From NCBI RefSeq assembly GCF_018603515.1, contig NZ_JACATN010000001.1:124001-188000 (forward strand): a stretch of 64,000 nt of DNA. Reading direction: 5' to 3'. A model generated the notes under the pieces. It was not told where the DNA came from. It saw nothing but the letters and a program-made list of their open reading frames with translations, and made no database searches. Shown here piece by piece: positions 26,804-37,020 of the stretch. How positions within the stretch are numbered: the stretch's first letter is position 1; each line of letters starts with the position of its first letter. The position numbers were made by a program, and so were the translations under genes. The DNA is from Zobellia barbeyronii. Lineage in GTDB: Bacteria > Bacteroidota > Bacteroidia > Flavobacteriales > Flavobacteriaceae.

Positions 26804-27155
26804 AAAAGTACTATAAACCTAAAAAAAATAGCTTAAATGTTAAATCTCATATTCTTATTAAAAGGATTTAAAAATTCGTTTTTAGAATTTAAAAAGTAGA
26901 ATAATTTACATTAAATCAATAGGTTACACAAGAAATAATCAGATTAGGAATCAATAATCTAGCCTTGATTTTTAAAAGGTATCTAAAAGTTTTAGGTGAA
27001 CAAAAAATGCCTTTTCTTGTATTAATTTGATATAAAGCAACAAATTTAAAATTACCAATACCAACCATAAAACAAACTGGACGGAGGGCTAAGCAACTAG
27101 CATCGCTCTTCTTATTCAAGCAACTTAAAGATTTACATTAAACGGATTTCATCAT
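26804..27155 (+). other. Intergenic gap between sugar transferase and autokinase
   Basis: An AT-rich stretch of 352 bp with no convincing frame on either strand. In cluster II the equivalent position is filled by the OPX export lipoprotein and a WecG-type gene; here no remnant of either could be recognised by eye. A weak TTAATTTG near 27025 may be a second promoter. Confidence 0.4.
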
Positions 27156-29432
27156 ATGGAACAGACAAATATTACCAAACTCATCTCAAAGTACTTAAAA
27201 AAATGGCCTCTTTTTGCCATAGGTTTAGTGGTCTGCTTGGCAGCTGTATTTCTTTACTTACGATACAAAGCCGAAACCCAATATGAAATAACTAGCACCC
27301 TTCTTGTAAAGAACCAAGACACTGGGCAAGGCTCCGTGAAATCACAAAATATAAAGGATTTAGGTCTCATTAAAAGTAATACCAATGTTGAAGATGAGAT
27401 AGGAATACTACGATCAACTGGTTTAATGGAAAAGGTTATTACCGACCGTTCTCTAAATATCAACTATTATATTGAAGGCAAAGTTCGCGATGTTGAGATT
27501 TATGGAGAGGATGTACCTATAGAAATTTTAGTAGATGAGACCGCTACAGATTTAATTTATGACCTACCTATTTATATAAAATTCATCAACGACACCGAAT
27601 ATGAACTGGAAACTACGGTAAAGAACGAAAGTTACAAAACGCAACATACCTACGGTGATCTTGTAACCGCGCCCTTTGGAACTTTCACCATTAACGCAAA
27701 AGAAGCATCTAAATATGAAGACAATGGGAAGCCATTGTACTTTACCATTCTTGATACTGACCGAGTGATAGGTACCTTTTTACAGAATCTTAGTATAGAC
27801 CTTATAAATCTTGATGGAAATTTATTAAGTATCCGGTTCTTGAGCATTAACAAGAAAAAAGGTGAAGATTTAGTTGCTGGTCTTATCGAGACTTATGTGG
27901 AGGAGATGATTAAATACGAAAATGAACTCGCCGAGAATACAATTAAAATGATAGATAATCGCTTAAAATTACTATCTGGCGAAATTGAAGGCGTAGAAAA
28001 ATCTGTTGAGAAATTTAAAACTAGTAATGACCCTACCAATGTCACTGACAATGCTGGGCTTTATATTGCCCAAGCCAATGATTACAAAAAGTTAATTTCA
28101 GACTACCAGACTGAAATCAATGTAATCAACTCTATAGAAATGTACCTTCAGCAAGGAAATCCAGACACGCCAATTCCAGCATCTTTAAGTGCCAATGACC
28201 CTTCTTTGACAGGTATGATTGACCAGTATAATGAAACTTTATTGCAAAAAGGACAAATGGCACAATCTGCTTCTAGTGCCAACCCTATTATTGTTAATTT
28301 AGACAGAACATTAAATGACTTAGGAAAGGCTATTGTTGAAAATGTACGGAGCGCCAAAAACAGGTTATTGATTGCGCAGCGCAATCAGCAATCTAATGCG
28401 AATAAATATCAAGCACAGATTGCCAAAGTACCTTCTATGGAGCGACAACTGGTTGATATTAGCCGTGATAAAAGCACCAAAGAAGGACTTTATCTATATC
28501 TCTTGCAAAAACGTGAGGAAGAAGTTCTATCGTTAGCAGCACCTGTTTCTTCTACAAGAATAGTCAGTCTTCCAAAAGCAGGGAATTTCCCTGTTAGCCC
28601 TAACAAAACAGCTATGTATTTAGGCGGCTTACTTATTGGGTTATTCTTGCCATTTTCTTTGATTTATACCAAAGACCTATTAAATAATAAAATTACTTCA
28701 ATAGAGAATTTATCTAATTTAATTTCTGCTCCTATTTTGGGAGAAATAGCGAGAAGCAAAGATGGGGGATTGATAGCAACCAAGGGCTACAGCAGAACTC
28801 CATCGGCAGAATTGTTTCGGTTACTCTGTTTCAATTTAGAATATCTTAAAAAGACCAATAAGAATCAGACGCTATTAATTACGTCAACGGTTCAAGGCGA
28901 GGGAAAAACCTTTATTGCCTCCAATCTAGCGATTACTTTGGCTTCTAATGGTGAACGTGTAATAGTGCTATCCTTCGATTTAAGAATGCCACAATTAATG
29001 AAAACTTTTGGCTTGTCGGACACTCCTGGATTGACAGATTTTATAGTACAGAAAGACCTAACTATATCAGACATCATTCAAAAGCATTCTACCATTGACA
29101 ACCTATCACTAATAGGCGCAGGTACAGAGGTTAATCAAGTAGGCCGTTTAATGTTGAGCGAAAGAATAGAACTACTTATCAATCAACTAAAGAAAGATTT
29201 TGACCGCATCATAATTGACACACCTCCTATTGGAGTTATATCCGATGCTTTTGCTTTAAATGCATATATAGATGGTACGATTTACGTAGTTCGAAAAAAT
29301 GTAACAAAAAGTGAGCATGCTAAAACCATTGAGTCCATTCATAAAAATGGAAAACTACGAAATACAATGGTCTTGTTAAATGACACAAACGCTGCACAGA
29401 CGTATGGTTACGGACCTAAAATCAACGATTAA
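27156..29432 (+). CDS. wzc: Polysaccharide chain-length regulator / BY-kinase (Wzc-like)
   Basis: A 758-residue inner-membrane co-polymerase fused to a tyrosine kinase. Helix 1 at about 19-35, a periplasmic Wzz domain with coiled coil (about 240-420), helix 2 at about 488-508 with the Pro-rich GNFPVSPNKTA block before it, then the kinase. Walker A is TSTVQGEGKT (about 575-584), Walker A' VLSFDLRMPQ, Walker B IIIDTPPIG. The C-terminal tail is short with only two Tyr (TYGYGP), fewer than the autokinase of cluster II. It controls polymerisation and export; it probably needs an OPX protein, and none is next to it. Confidence 0.92.
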   Translation: MEQTNITKLISKYLKKWPLFAIGLVVCLAAVFLYLRYKAETQYEITSTLLVKNQDTGQGSVKSQNIKDLGLIKSNTNVEDEIGILRSTGLMEKVITDRSLNINYYIEGKVRDVEIYGEDVPIEILVDETATDLIYDLPIYIKFINDTEYELETTVKNESYKTQHTYGDLVTAPFGTFTINAKEASKYEDNGKPLYFTILDTDRVIGTFLQNLSIDLINLDGNLLSIRFLSINKKKGEDLVAGLIETYVEEMIKYENELAENTIKMIDNRLKLLSGEIEGVEKSVEKFKTSNDPTNVTDNAGLYIAQANDYKKLISDYQTEINVINSIEMYLQQGNPDTPIPASLSANDPSLTGMIDQYNETLLQKGQMAQSASSANPIIVNLDRTLNDLGKAIVENVRSAKNRLLIAQRNQQSNANKYQAQIAKVPSMERQLVDISRDKSTKEGLYLYLLQKREEEVLSLAAPVSSTRIVSLPKAGNFPVSPNKTAMYLGGLLIGLFLPFSLIYTKDLLNNKITSIENLSNLISAPILGEIARSKDGGLIATKGYSRTPSAELFRLLCFNLEYLKKTNKNQTLLITSTVQGEGKTFIASNLAITLASNGERVIVLSFDLRMPQLMKTFGLSDTPGLTDFIVQKDLTISDIIQKHSTIDNLSLIGAGTEVNQVGRLMLSERIELLINQLKKDFDRIIIDTPPIGVISDAFALNAYIDGTIYVVRKNVTKSEHAKTIESIHKNGKLRNTMVLLNDTNAAQTYGYGPKIND

Positions 29433-29446
29433 TAATTCTTTAGAAA

Positions 29447-30820
29447 ATGTCATTAAAAAAAAGGCTGCTTAATAACGGAATAGCCTCCGTTTTTCAGAAA
29501 AGCGTGAGAGTACTGGAACAATTGATTCTAGTGCCATTTTTTATTTCGGCATGGGGGGCGGCCTATTATGGGGAATGGATAACTTTAACCATTATACCTA
29601 CCGTGATTGGATTTTCCGATATGGGTTTCGGAACCGCGGCCGCCAATAGTTTTGTTTTGAGTTATGCATCCGATAAAAAACAGGAAGCTGCAAATATCAG
29701 TAAAACTGGTATGTATATTATTACAGTAATGATAGGCATTGCAATGCTTCTTAGTATAGTCACAATTTATTTTTTAAATTATTTTGAAGTTTTTGAAAAG
29801 TCTTTAATACATAAAACAGATGCTATAATAGCTGTTTCGATTCTGATATTAGCGCGATTACTAAATTTCTATTCTCAGCTTTTTCAAGCTTATTACCGTT
29901 CTGCACAAAAAGCGGCTATGAGTATGAACCTATTATCAATATACGCTGCGTTAAATTTAGGTGCCGGCCTATTTGTGTTGTTATTAGGTTATGGTGTAGT
30001 TCAATTTGCGCTTTCCCAACTTCTAGTGGTTTTGGCATTTAACTTTTTCTATTGGATTAAAGGAAAACAAGTCTTAGGTTTATTTAAAACACATAAAGGT
30101 AAAAGAGATAGACTTATTCAAAAAAATATCACCAAAAAGGGTCTGGGTTATTTAATGTCCCCAGTATGGCAAGCTATTTATTTTCAAGGCACCACATTTA
30201 TAGTACGCATTGTTTTAGGACCAGAAGCTGTTGCTATTTTCAATACGGTGCGAACACTTAGCAGATCACTGAACCAATTATTCTTCATGATTAAAGCTGC
30301 AATTTTTCCGGAATTACAGTTTGAAATCGGAAAACAAAACTGGTTAACCGCCCAAAAAATATATCGAGTTGCCATGTTAAGTGTATTTCTTATGTCATCA
30401 ATCGGTTTTATACTTCTTTCTATTTTTGGGCTATGGTTTTATCGAATATGGACTAATAATGAACTGGAGGTTCCAAAGGCAGTTTGGTATTTATTTATTT
30501 CCGGTATGTTATTAAATTCACTATGGTGGACGACCGAAATGGTTTTTGGCGCCGTGAACAAACCAAGGAAAATGGCTATGTACGGTATTGGCGCTTCATT
30601 ATTCTCGGTAGTCTTAACTTATGTGTTTTCAAAACAATATGGTCTTGTTGGTGCAGCAATGGGTGCAGTTTCACTAGAGATTATTTTAGTTTTCTTAGTA
30701 ATACCTGCTGGTTCCAAGCTAATGGGAATGTCTCCAAAAGAACTGCTCCTTAATGGGTACGATGATTTTCGTTTTCTCTACAAACAACTAAAAAATAAAC
30801 TTAATTCGTTAAAAGCATGA
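29447..30820 (+). CDS. wzx: Wzx-type oligosaccharide flippase
   Basis: A 457-residue protein with 12-14 predicted hydrophobic helices, starting MSLKKRLLNNGIASVFQKS and with the MATE-like FFISAWGAAYYGEWITL segment near the N-terminus. It belongs to the polysaccharide transport (PST) branch of the MOP superfamily, which moves lipid-linked repeat units across the inner membrane. The stop overlaps the next start by 4 bp, so it is translated together with the CgeB-like glycosyltransferase. The window contains a second flippase at 61277, presumably for the other repeat unit. Confidence 0.88.
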   Translation: MSLKKRLLNNGIASVFQKSVRVLEQLILVPFFISAWGAAYYGEWITLTIIPTVIGFSDMGFGTAAANSFVLSYASDKKQEAANISKTGMYIITVMIGIAMLLSIVTIYFLNYFEVFEKSLIHKTDAIIAVSILILARLLNFYSQLFQAYYRSAQKAAMSMNLLSIYAALNLGAGLFVLLLGYGVVQFALSQLLVVLAFNFFYWIKGKQVLGLFKTHKGKRDRLIQKNITKKGLGYLMSPVWQAIYFQGTTFIVRIVLGPEAVAIFNTVRTLSRSLNQLFFMIKAAIFPELQFEIGKQNWLTAQKIYRVAMLSVFLMSSIGFILLSIFGLWFYRIWTNNELEVPKAVWYLFISGMLLNSLWWTTEMVFGAVNKPRKMAMYGIGASLFSVVLTYVFSKQYGLVGAAMGAVSLEIILVFLVIPAGSKLMGMSPKELLLNGYDDFRFLYKQLKNKLNSLKA

Positions 30821-31854
30821 GAATATTATCTGTAGGTTGGTTTAGAAAAACGAGTAATACATCCTTTCACAGGCATGAGGCTCTGAAAAAGCATTCTACC
30901 TATATTGACAAGGTTGAAGCTGGCCCTACAAGTCTTTCTCTTGCTTATCGAATTGCTTTTCGCTCGTTTCAGATGGGTCTACCAGTGAAACTGCCAGATC
31001 AGATGGACGTCAACAAAAAAATCAGAACACTAATAACTCAAAATGGTTATGATATAGTATGGATTGACAAAGGACTAACTGTAGATGCAAGTACTCTTCT
31101 TTTTATTAAAAAAAAACTTCCCAATGCAAAAATAGTGAGTTTCTCTCCAGATAATATGGCGTTGCGGCACAACCAAAGTCAGAACTATTTGGAAAGTATT
31201 CCTTTTTATGACTACACTTTTACTACAAAATCTTTCATTTTAAACGATTTAATGAACCTAGGTGCCAAAAATGTAAATTTCATTCATAAAACATATAGTG
31301 AAAATTTTCATTACCCAAGAAAAATATCAAATAAAGAGAAAGAAAGACTTGCTGCTGATGTCGGATTTGTAGGCGTTTGGGAGAAAGAACGGTGCGACAG
31401 TATCATATATCTAATAAAAAATGGAGTAAAAGTAAAAGTTTTTGGAGATGGTAAATGGAATGAATATCAAGACAAATATGACAATCTAACAATATTACCT
31501 GGTCTATTTTCAGAGGATTATCCAAAAGCCCTGCAAACATTCAAAATTTCCTTGTGCTTTTTAAGAAAAATGAATTATGACCAGCAAACTGCCCGAACTA
31601 TGGAAATACCAGCTTGTGGCGGATTTATGGTAGCTGAAAGAACAGAAGAACATTTAGAATTATTCAAAGAAGGTAAAGAAGCCTTATTTTTTTCATCCAA
31701 TGAAGAACTTCTTGAAATATGCAAATACTACCTTTCAAATGAAGAAGAGCGAAAAAACATCTCAAACGCAGGATTAAAACGTTGTCAGGCATCAGGGTAT
31801 TCGAACGAAAAGACAGTAGAAAAAATGTTGAATATTGTGTTAGGATTGAAATAA
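30817..31854 (+). CDS. CgeB-like glycosyltransferase (GT-B fold)
   Basis: A 345-residue cytoplasmic protein. The N-terminal Rossmann half begins MRILSVGWFRKTSN and contains YDIVWIDKG; the C-terminal half has DVGFVGVWEKERCDSI and the conserved RTMEIPACGGFMVAERTEEHLELF block. That last block (E.PACGG) is typical of CgeB/DUF3880-type glycosyltransferases. Donor and acceptor are not known. It starts within the end of the flippase gene and precedes the polymerase. Confidence 0.85.
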   Translation: MRILSVGWFRKTSNTSFHRHEALKKHSTYIDKVEAGPTSLSLAYRIAFRSFQMGLPVKLPDQMDVNKKIRTLITQNGYDIVWIDKGLTVDASTLLFIKKKLPNAKIVSFSPDNMALRHNQSQNYLESIPFYDYTFTTKSFILNDLMNLGAKNVNFIHKTYSENFHYPRKISNKEKERLAADVGFVGVWEKERCDSIIYLIKNGVKVKVFGDGKWNEYQDKYDNLTILPGLFSEDYPKALQTFKISLCFLRKMNYDQQTARTMEIPACGGFMVAERTEEHLELFKEGKEALFFSSNEELLEICKYYLSNEEERKNISNAGLKRCQASGYSNEKTVEKMLNIVLGLK

Positions 31855-31906
31855 ACAAAATATAAAATCAAAGTAATATGCTAGTTGAATCTTTCTAAAA
31901 AAAATT

Positions 31907-33286
31907 ATGCTTTTAATTAAACTATTATCTTTAATATTATTATTGCCCTTCTTTTTTGTTAGTAAAAAATTGTTCAAAAAGAAAGATTTGAACTTTTTTG
32001 ATTTGCTTATAATTTTTAACACATTATATTTTGTCTTGATTCCACTAAAGTCAGATGAAGTAGTTTATAAGGTCCTTGGAAAAATATCGAGCACGACTTC
32101 AATTTTAGTGTTTTTTTATTTACTGTTTTTTTTTATTACTTTATTAGTTGCTAGCCATCTTGTAAAACCGCAATCGAATTCACCATTAAACGTAACTTAT
32201 TTCTTGAAGAATTACTCATCGCTTCAAGCCAAGCTGCCCTTAAAATTAGTTCTTATAGTTCTTCCGATTTTCGCTCTTACTTATTACGTCCCGCATATGT
32301 CAACGATGTCGGCTTTTGAAGAAATAAAACAAGCAGGAGTGCGCGCCAGTTATGAGGAATCTTCGATGGTAAAACTTTTCGGCACTATTTTTACACTTGG
32401 CCTGATTATTTCAATTACTTTATTTCTTCAGAATTTCAAAGAAAAGAAATACGATATTTTAGCGGTTGGTTCGTTGTTGCTATTTTTAGTTAACCTACTA
32501 CTACTTCCGAGAAGAACCCTTCTAGAGTTCATTTTGTTTGGAGCAATTATTTTTTATAGCTTAAATAGAGATTTGATAAATAAAAAATTGATGCTATACG
32601 CATTTAGTTTTGGAATGTTTTTGTACTTAGTATATTTCCCATTTTATAATATTGTAAGACGCTCTCCTGTAAAATTTGAAATACAAAGTCCAGTAACTTC
32701 TATACAAGCTATTTATGATTATGGGATAAGTAGTTCGGATGATGCGAACGATCGCGCTGCAAACTTGACAGACAGCAGAGCCATATATCTTTATAGAGCA
32801 ATTTACTGGGTGGCGCTAAACGATAATGACAAAGATATTACTTGGGGCGATTTGACGTTAAGTGCTATAGACCATGCCATACCAAAAGTTCTAAACCCAA
32901 CAAAAGGCCTCGGATCAGAACTTACCTTGGAAGCTAGGCAACATACCAATAAAGATTCAGCCGACTCAGTTCTCCTTTTGGCTTTGGCAGATTACTCAAT
33001 GTTAGGCGCAATTGCCACAGTTTTAATATACTTTATTGTCTTTAAGTTATTGACTTTTATTTCTGATAGTTCAGAATTTTTTTTTGGAAAAACAATCGCT
33101 TCGCTTTACGTAGTTTATTTTGTATTCAAATTAGCTTTTGCCACCGAAAAAAAATTAGATAGTATTTTGGCTGATATTGTTACATATACCCTAGTTATTG
33201 CTTTAATAATATTTTTACACAAGACAAACCTTATTATTATGTCAAACAAAATGCCTTTATCAAAAAAAAAAAATGACCAAGTATGA
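31907..33286 (+). CDS. wzy: Wzy-type repeat-unit polymerase
   Basis: A 459-residue protein with about 11-12 transmembrane helices and a large periplasmic loop between about 245 and 350 (NIVRRSPVKFEIQSPV to HTNKDSADSVLLLALADY). This topology, and its place between flippase and glycosyltransferases, fit an O-antigen/oligosaccharide polymerase. The PKVLNPTKGLGSE loop resembles the EpsG/Wzy-like oligosaccharide repeat-unit polymerase group. Primary sequence is poorly conserved in this class, so function rests on topology and context. Confidence 0.8.
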   Translation: MLLIKLLSLILLLPFFFVSKKLFKKKDLNFFDLLIIFNTLYFVLIPLKSDEVVYKVLGKISSTTSILVFFYLLFFFITLLVASHLVKPQSNSPLNVTYFLKNYSSLQAKLPLKLVLIVLPIFALTYYVPHMSTMSAFEEIKQAGVRASYEESSMVKLFGTIFTLGLIISITLFLQNFKEKKYDILAVGSLLLFLVNLLLLPRRTLLEFILFGAIIFYSLNRDLINKKLMLYAFSFGMFLYLVYFPFYNIVRRSPVKFEIQSPVTSIQAIYDYGISSSDDANDRAANLTDSRAIYLYRAIYWVALNDNDKDITWGDLTLSAIDHAIPKVLNPTKGLGSELTLEARQHTNKDSADSVLLLALADYSMLGAIATVLIYFIVFKLLTFISDSSEFFFGKTIASLYVVYFVFKLAFATEKKLDSILADIVTYTLVIALIIFLHKTNLIIMSNKMPLSKKKNDQV

Positions 33287-33321
33287 AACTTCATACCTAG
33301 TTTCAATTTAAACTATAGTTT

Positions 33322-33435
33322 GTGAAAATAATATTATTATCTCGTACTCTTATTTTTATTTATACTACCCTTAATTATATTATATCACAATATGAGTTTT
33401 CTAAAAGGATTAAGAAAGTACAAATTCTTAAATAA
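33322..33435 (+). pseudogene. Possible gene remnant, GTG-started 37 codons
   Basis: A GTG frame whose product begins VKIILLSRTLIFIYTTLNY, resembling the N-terminal strand of a glycosyltransferase, with a basic end. An overlapping 17-codon ATG frame (begins MSFLKGLRKYKFLN, 33391) looks like the start of an acetyltransferase. Both could be remains of deleted genes at a recombination point. Short and uncertain. Confidence 0.2.
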
Positions 33436-33441
33436 CAAACA

Positions 33442-34560
33442 ATGATGGAAGAACTTAAAAGAAGAGAATTCGGGCGGCTTAAAATTTTAGATAGTATTAG
33501 GGGTATTGCTGCTCTAGTTGTTTTATATCACCACATTTTCAAATTGAATAAAGAAGTTTTTCAAAATAACCTTAGTGATACGTCTTTCGTCATTTTTGAT
33601 TTTGTATCTGGGCTTAACAAAGAAGCTGTATTACTGTTTTTTATTATCTCGGGGTTTTCAATAGGATTAAGCACCCTTAAACGCCCTCTAAATGATAGAA
33701 AAAGCATAAACGGCTATTTTTACAGAAGATTTAAGCGTATTCTTCCTATTTACTGGATAGCAATATTTTTATCACTACTAGTCGGTATTGGCCTAAACCT
33801 ATTGTACTTAAGAGATTTTAGTTTTCTCAATCTAATGGGAAATCTAGTGTTTCTACAAACCAGCGATTCATTACCAGAATCTTGGGTAATACCCTATGGT
33901 ATGAATGGTCCTTTATGGTCCCTGTCCTATGAAATGTTTTTCTATGTCCTATTTCCCTTAGTATACTTTATCAATAAAAAATTTTTAAAAAAACTAGGAC
34001 TCTATACTAAATACGTTGCCTTGTTACTTGTTATTTTACTTGGCATCATAATAAATAAAAAAGTAGTGTTCATTCCATATTTTCTTTTCTTAATTGGTTT
34101 TATTATATGGATACAAGGATACATTTCTTCTTACTGTTTTGTTATGATGAAGAAGAAAAACCTATTCTTTTTTCTTAATTTATTAGTTGGTCTTGCTATA
34201 ACCATTGCAAATGGAAAAATACCTTCAGATAGTATAGAATTAATAGGAAAAGGAATGCTTTTAAACGGCATTTTCTACTTTACCATGATACTTACTGATG
34301 GTTTAAACACACAAAAAATCCAAAAATTTATTGACGCTATTTTTTACAAATTAGGAGAGGGTAGTTACGCCATTTACGCGCTACACTATCCTTTACTCAT
34401 TTTCTTTCAGGAGAAAGGGGTTAGTCTAATTTATCAGTTACTCTTTTTACCTCTTTTTATAGTTTGTTGCTACCATTTAGAAAAACATTCAATCCGATGG
34501 AAAATGACATTTTTAGACAGGAATTACCTTAAACTAATCCAGTTTACCGCCAAAAGTTAA
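33442..34560 (+). CDS. Acyltransferase-3 family membrane O-acyltransferase (OafA-like)
   Basis: A 372-residue integral membrane protein with about 10 helices. The family motif is present near the N-terminus: IRGIAALVVLYHHIF, with Arg20 and the essential-type His31, and FFIISGFSIGLS at about 72-83. These proteins move acetyl or other acyl groups from the cytoplasm onto sugars, as OafA does for O-antigen. The gene sits in the polysaccharide cluster, so it likely decorates the repeat unit of cluster I. No fused SGNH domain. Confidence 0.9.
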   Translation: MMEELKRREFGRLKILDSIRGIAALVVLYHHIFKLNKEVFQNNLSDTSFVIFDFVSGLNKEAVLLFFIISGFSIGLSTLKRPLNDRKSINGYFYRRFKRILPIYWIAIFLSLLVGIGLNLLYLRDFSFLNLMGNLVFLQTSDSLPESWVIPYGMNGPLWSLSYEMFFYVLFPLVYFINKKFLKKLGLYTKYVALLLVILLGIIINKKVVFIPYFLFLIGFIIWIQGYISSYCFVMMKKKNLFFFLNLLVGLAITIANGKIPSDSIELIGKGMLLNGIFYFTMILTDGLNTQKIQKFIDAIFYKLGEGSYAIYALHYPLLIFFQEKGVSLIYQLLFLPLFIVCCYHLEKHSIRWKMTFLDRNYLKLIQFTAKS

Positions 34561-34658
34561 CCCTAGTAAGATACAAGATATGAAGCCCTGAATTAAAACA
34601 ATTTTTAATCAACCATAACCATTTCAGCTAACCGGGCACCAGTAACAATTAGAAAACT

Positions 34659-35843
34659 ATGAAAATTATAATATTATCTCACCCTCTTTTTTTTGGCAGT
34701 AAAAGCATGCCTCGCTTTGCAAGCTATCTTTCTGAAGGTATGCAGAAACTTGGTCATTCTGTTGAAGTTGTAAGGCCAAAACCTTACCTCTCTAAACTCC
34801 CTCTAAAAGGAGCTGCTAAAAAATGGATTGGGTACATTGATCAATATGTAATTTTTTCGTTATCCCTGTTTTTCCAAACTCGGTTTACCAGTCAAAAGAA
34901 TCTTTATGTCCTATCAGATCAAGCTCTAGGCCTTTGGGCGCCTATCATTTCCAATAAAGCACATGTAGTTCACTGTCATGATTTTTTGGCTTTTAAGTCG
35001 GCTAAAGGTGAGGTTAGCGCGAATCCAGTAGGGGCTACAGGAAAATTGTACCAGAAAATGATATATAACGGTTTTAGCAAAGCTGAAAATTTTATTTCAG
35101 TTTCAAAAAATACCATGTTGGAATTGGAAGACTTACTTCCAAAGAAACCTCAGATAAGTACGTATGTATATAATGGCTTAAATTCTCTTTTTGAAGTAGG
35201 TAGTCAAATAACTGCGCGAGAAAACTTGACAAAGTTTTTAAATGCCTCTATGGCTAATGGTTATTTCCTACATGTTGGCGGCAATCAGTTTTACAAAAAC
35301 CGTATTGGATTAATTAAAATTTATAACTATTGGCGCGATATTTCCGCTTTAAAAATTCCATTAGTATTGATTGGCAGCGCACCTGACGAGCGTACACAAA
35401 AAGAATATGCCAATTCTAAATACAAAAATGATATTATTTTTTCTTCCGGTTTGTCAGACGATATGGTGAAGCAGGCTTATCAAGGTGCTTCTGTTTTCGT
35501 ATTTCCATCTTTAGCAGAAGGATTTGGTTGGCCAATAGCGGAAGCCATGGCCTGCGGTTGTCCCGTAGTAACTACAAATAGTGCTCCAATGAACGAAGTT
35601 GGCGGAGAAGCTGCTGTTTACATCGAAAATGTAAACAAGTTTGACAACCTAGATTCATGGGCTAAAAGTGCATCCAACATAATAGAAAGCTTCTTGAGCA
35701 AAGGAGAGGAAGAACTCAAAAATGCAAAACAAAAGGGGGTAGAAAATGCCTTGAGATTTGACAGCACCAAAACTATTGCTGAAATAAATGATATCTACAC
35801 CAAGGTATATAATTTAAAACATGGGCAGCATGAAAATTCTTAG
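34659..35843 (+). CDS. Glycosyltransferase family 4 (GT-B)
   Basis: A 394-residue cytoplasmic enzyme, starting MKIIILSHPLFFGSKSMPRF. The C-terminal nucleotide-sugar site is well kept: FPSLAEGFGWPIAEAMACGCPVVT, with the paired Glu of the EX7E motif, then NEVGGEAAVYI. N-terminal acceptor half has VVHCHDFLAFK. Retaining GT4 enzyme; sugar unknown. Its last 14 bases overlap the start of the next glycosyltransferase gene. Confidence 0.9.
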   Translation: MKIIILSHPLFFGSKSMPRFASYLSEGMQKLGHSVEVVRPKPYLSKLPLKGAAKKWIGYIDQYVIFSLSLFFQTRFTSQKNLYVLSDQALGLWAPIISNKAHVVHCHDFLAFKSAKGEVSANPVGATGKLYQKMIYNGFSKAENFISVSKNTMLELEDLLPKKPQISTYVYNGLNSLFEVGSQITARENLTKFLNASMANGYFLHVGGNQFYKNRIGLIKIYNYWRDISALKIPLVLIGSAPDERTQKEYANSKYKNDIIFSSGLSDDMVKQAYQGASVFVFPSLAEGFGWPIAEAMACGCPVVTTNSAPMNEVGGEAAVYIENVNKFDNLDSWAKSASNIIESFLSKGEEELKNAKQKGVENALRFDSTKTIAEINDIYTKVYNLKHGQHENS

Positions 35844-37020
35844 AGTTATAGAGAGTATGGATCCTTCTTATGGAGGGCCTTGTCAAGGTATTCGTAATTC
35901 AATTCCAGAAATGCAGACTTTAGAAACAGATAATTCTGTTGTTTCTATTGACGGTGAAGCTACGAAATGGGAGAATCAAGATGATTTTAAGATTTTTAAA
36001 CTAGGCCCAGGAAAAGGACCATGGGGTTATGCCCCCAAATTAATTGCATGGCTTAAAGAAAACTTATCATCTTACGATGTAGTCATTGTTCATGGCCTGT
36101 GGCAATATTATGGCTATGCCGTTAGAAAGGCTATAAATTGGCTAAAAAAAGAAAATAAGAAAACTCCTAAGTTTTTCATTATGCCTCACGGCATGCTGGA
36201 CCCCTATTTCCAAAAAGCTCCAGACCGCAAAATAAAAGCCCTTAGAAATCAACTTTTTTGGAATCTAGTTGAAAAGAACACTCTTAATGGGGCAGACGGT
36301 ATTTTATTTACTTGCCAAGAAGAATTGGTCTTGGCCCGTGAAACTTTTACCGGCTACCGTCCAAAAAATGAAATTAATGTAGGTTACGGCATTCTACCTC
36401 CTACACCAATAGAAGCAACAGACATTACGGCATTCAAAAAAAAATGTGGCCTATTACCAAATGAAGAGTATCTATTATTTCTAAGTAGGATACACCCAAA
36501 GAAAGGTCTTCTTAATCTAATAAAGGCATACGCTACATTTGAAACAGCAAAAGATAAATTACCAAAACTGGTTATCGCAGGACCAGGAATGGACTCAGAA
36601 TTCGGAAAAAGCTTAGATCAAATTGTTCAGAGTAACAGTTTCTTAAAGAGCAACATCATATATGCGGGAATGGTCACTGGCAATGCAAAATGGGCTGCTT
36701 TTACTGGCGCAAAAGCGTTTGTACTACCAAGCCATCAAGAAAATTTTGGAATAGCCGTTGTAGAGGCATTAGCCTGTAATTGTCCTGTTCTAATTTCAAA
36801 CAAAGTTAATATTTGGAGAGAAATTGCTGAAGGTGATGGGGGCCTAGTAACGGAAGACACCTACGAGGGTACATGCCAGTTACTTGAACAGGCTTCAAAG
36901 CTTACGAACGATGAGTTTACCCAAATGCGTAAAAATGCCTACGCAGTTTACCAGAAACATTTTACGGTGGCACAAGCGGCCAGAAGTTTGACTAACAACC
37001 TTAAAGCGCAGGTCATATGA
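35830..37020 (+). CDS. Glycosyltransferase family 4 (GT-B)
   Basis: About 396 residues when started at 35830 (MKILRVIESMDPSYGGP), which matches GT4 N-termini; an ATG 9 bp upstream (35821, adding MGS) is also in frame but deeper in the previous gene. Donor-site block: PSHQENFGIAVVEALACNCPVLIS with both EX7E glutamates; acceptor side has VHGLWQYYGYAVRKA and MPHGMLDPYFQKAP. This resembles WcaL/WbdB-like transferases whose MPHGML block is common in capsule loci. The stop overlaps the acetyltransferase start by 4 bp. Confidence 0.9.
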   Translation: MKILRVIESMDPSYGGPCQGIRNSIPEMQTLETDNSVVSIDGEATKWENQDDFKIFKLGPGKGPWGYAPKLIAWLKENLSSYDVVIVHGLWQYYGYAVRKAINWLKKENKKTPKFFIMPHGMLDPYFQKAPDRKIKALRNQLFWNLVEKNTLNGADGILFTCQEELVLARETFTGYRPKNEINVGYGILPPTPIEATDITAFKKKCGLLPNEEYLLFLSRIHPKKGLLNLIKAYATFETAKDKLPKLVIAGPGMDSEFGKSLDQIVQSNSFLKSNIIYAGMVTGNAKWAAFTGAKAFVLPSHQENFGIAVVEALACNCPVLISNKVNIWREIAEGDGGLVTEDTYEGTCQLLEQASKLTNDEFTQMRKNAYAVYQKHFTVAQAARSLTNNLKAQVI

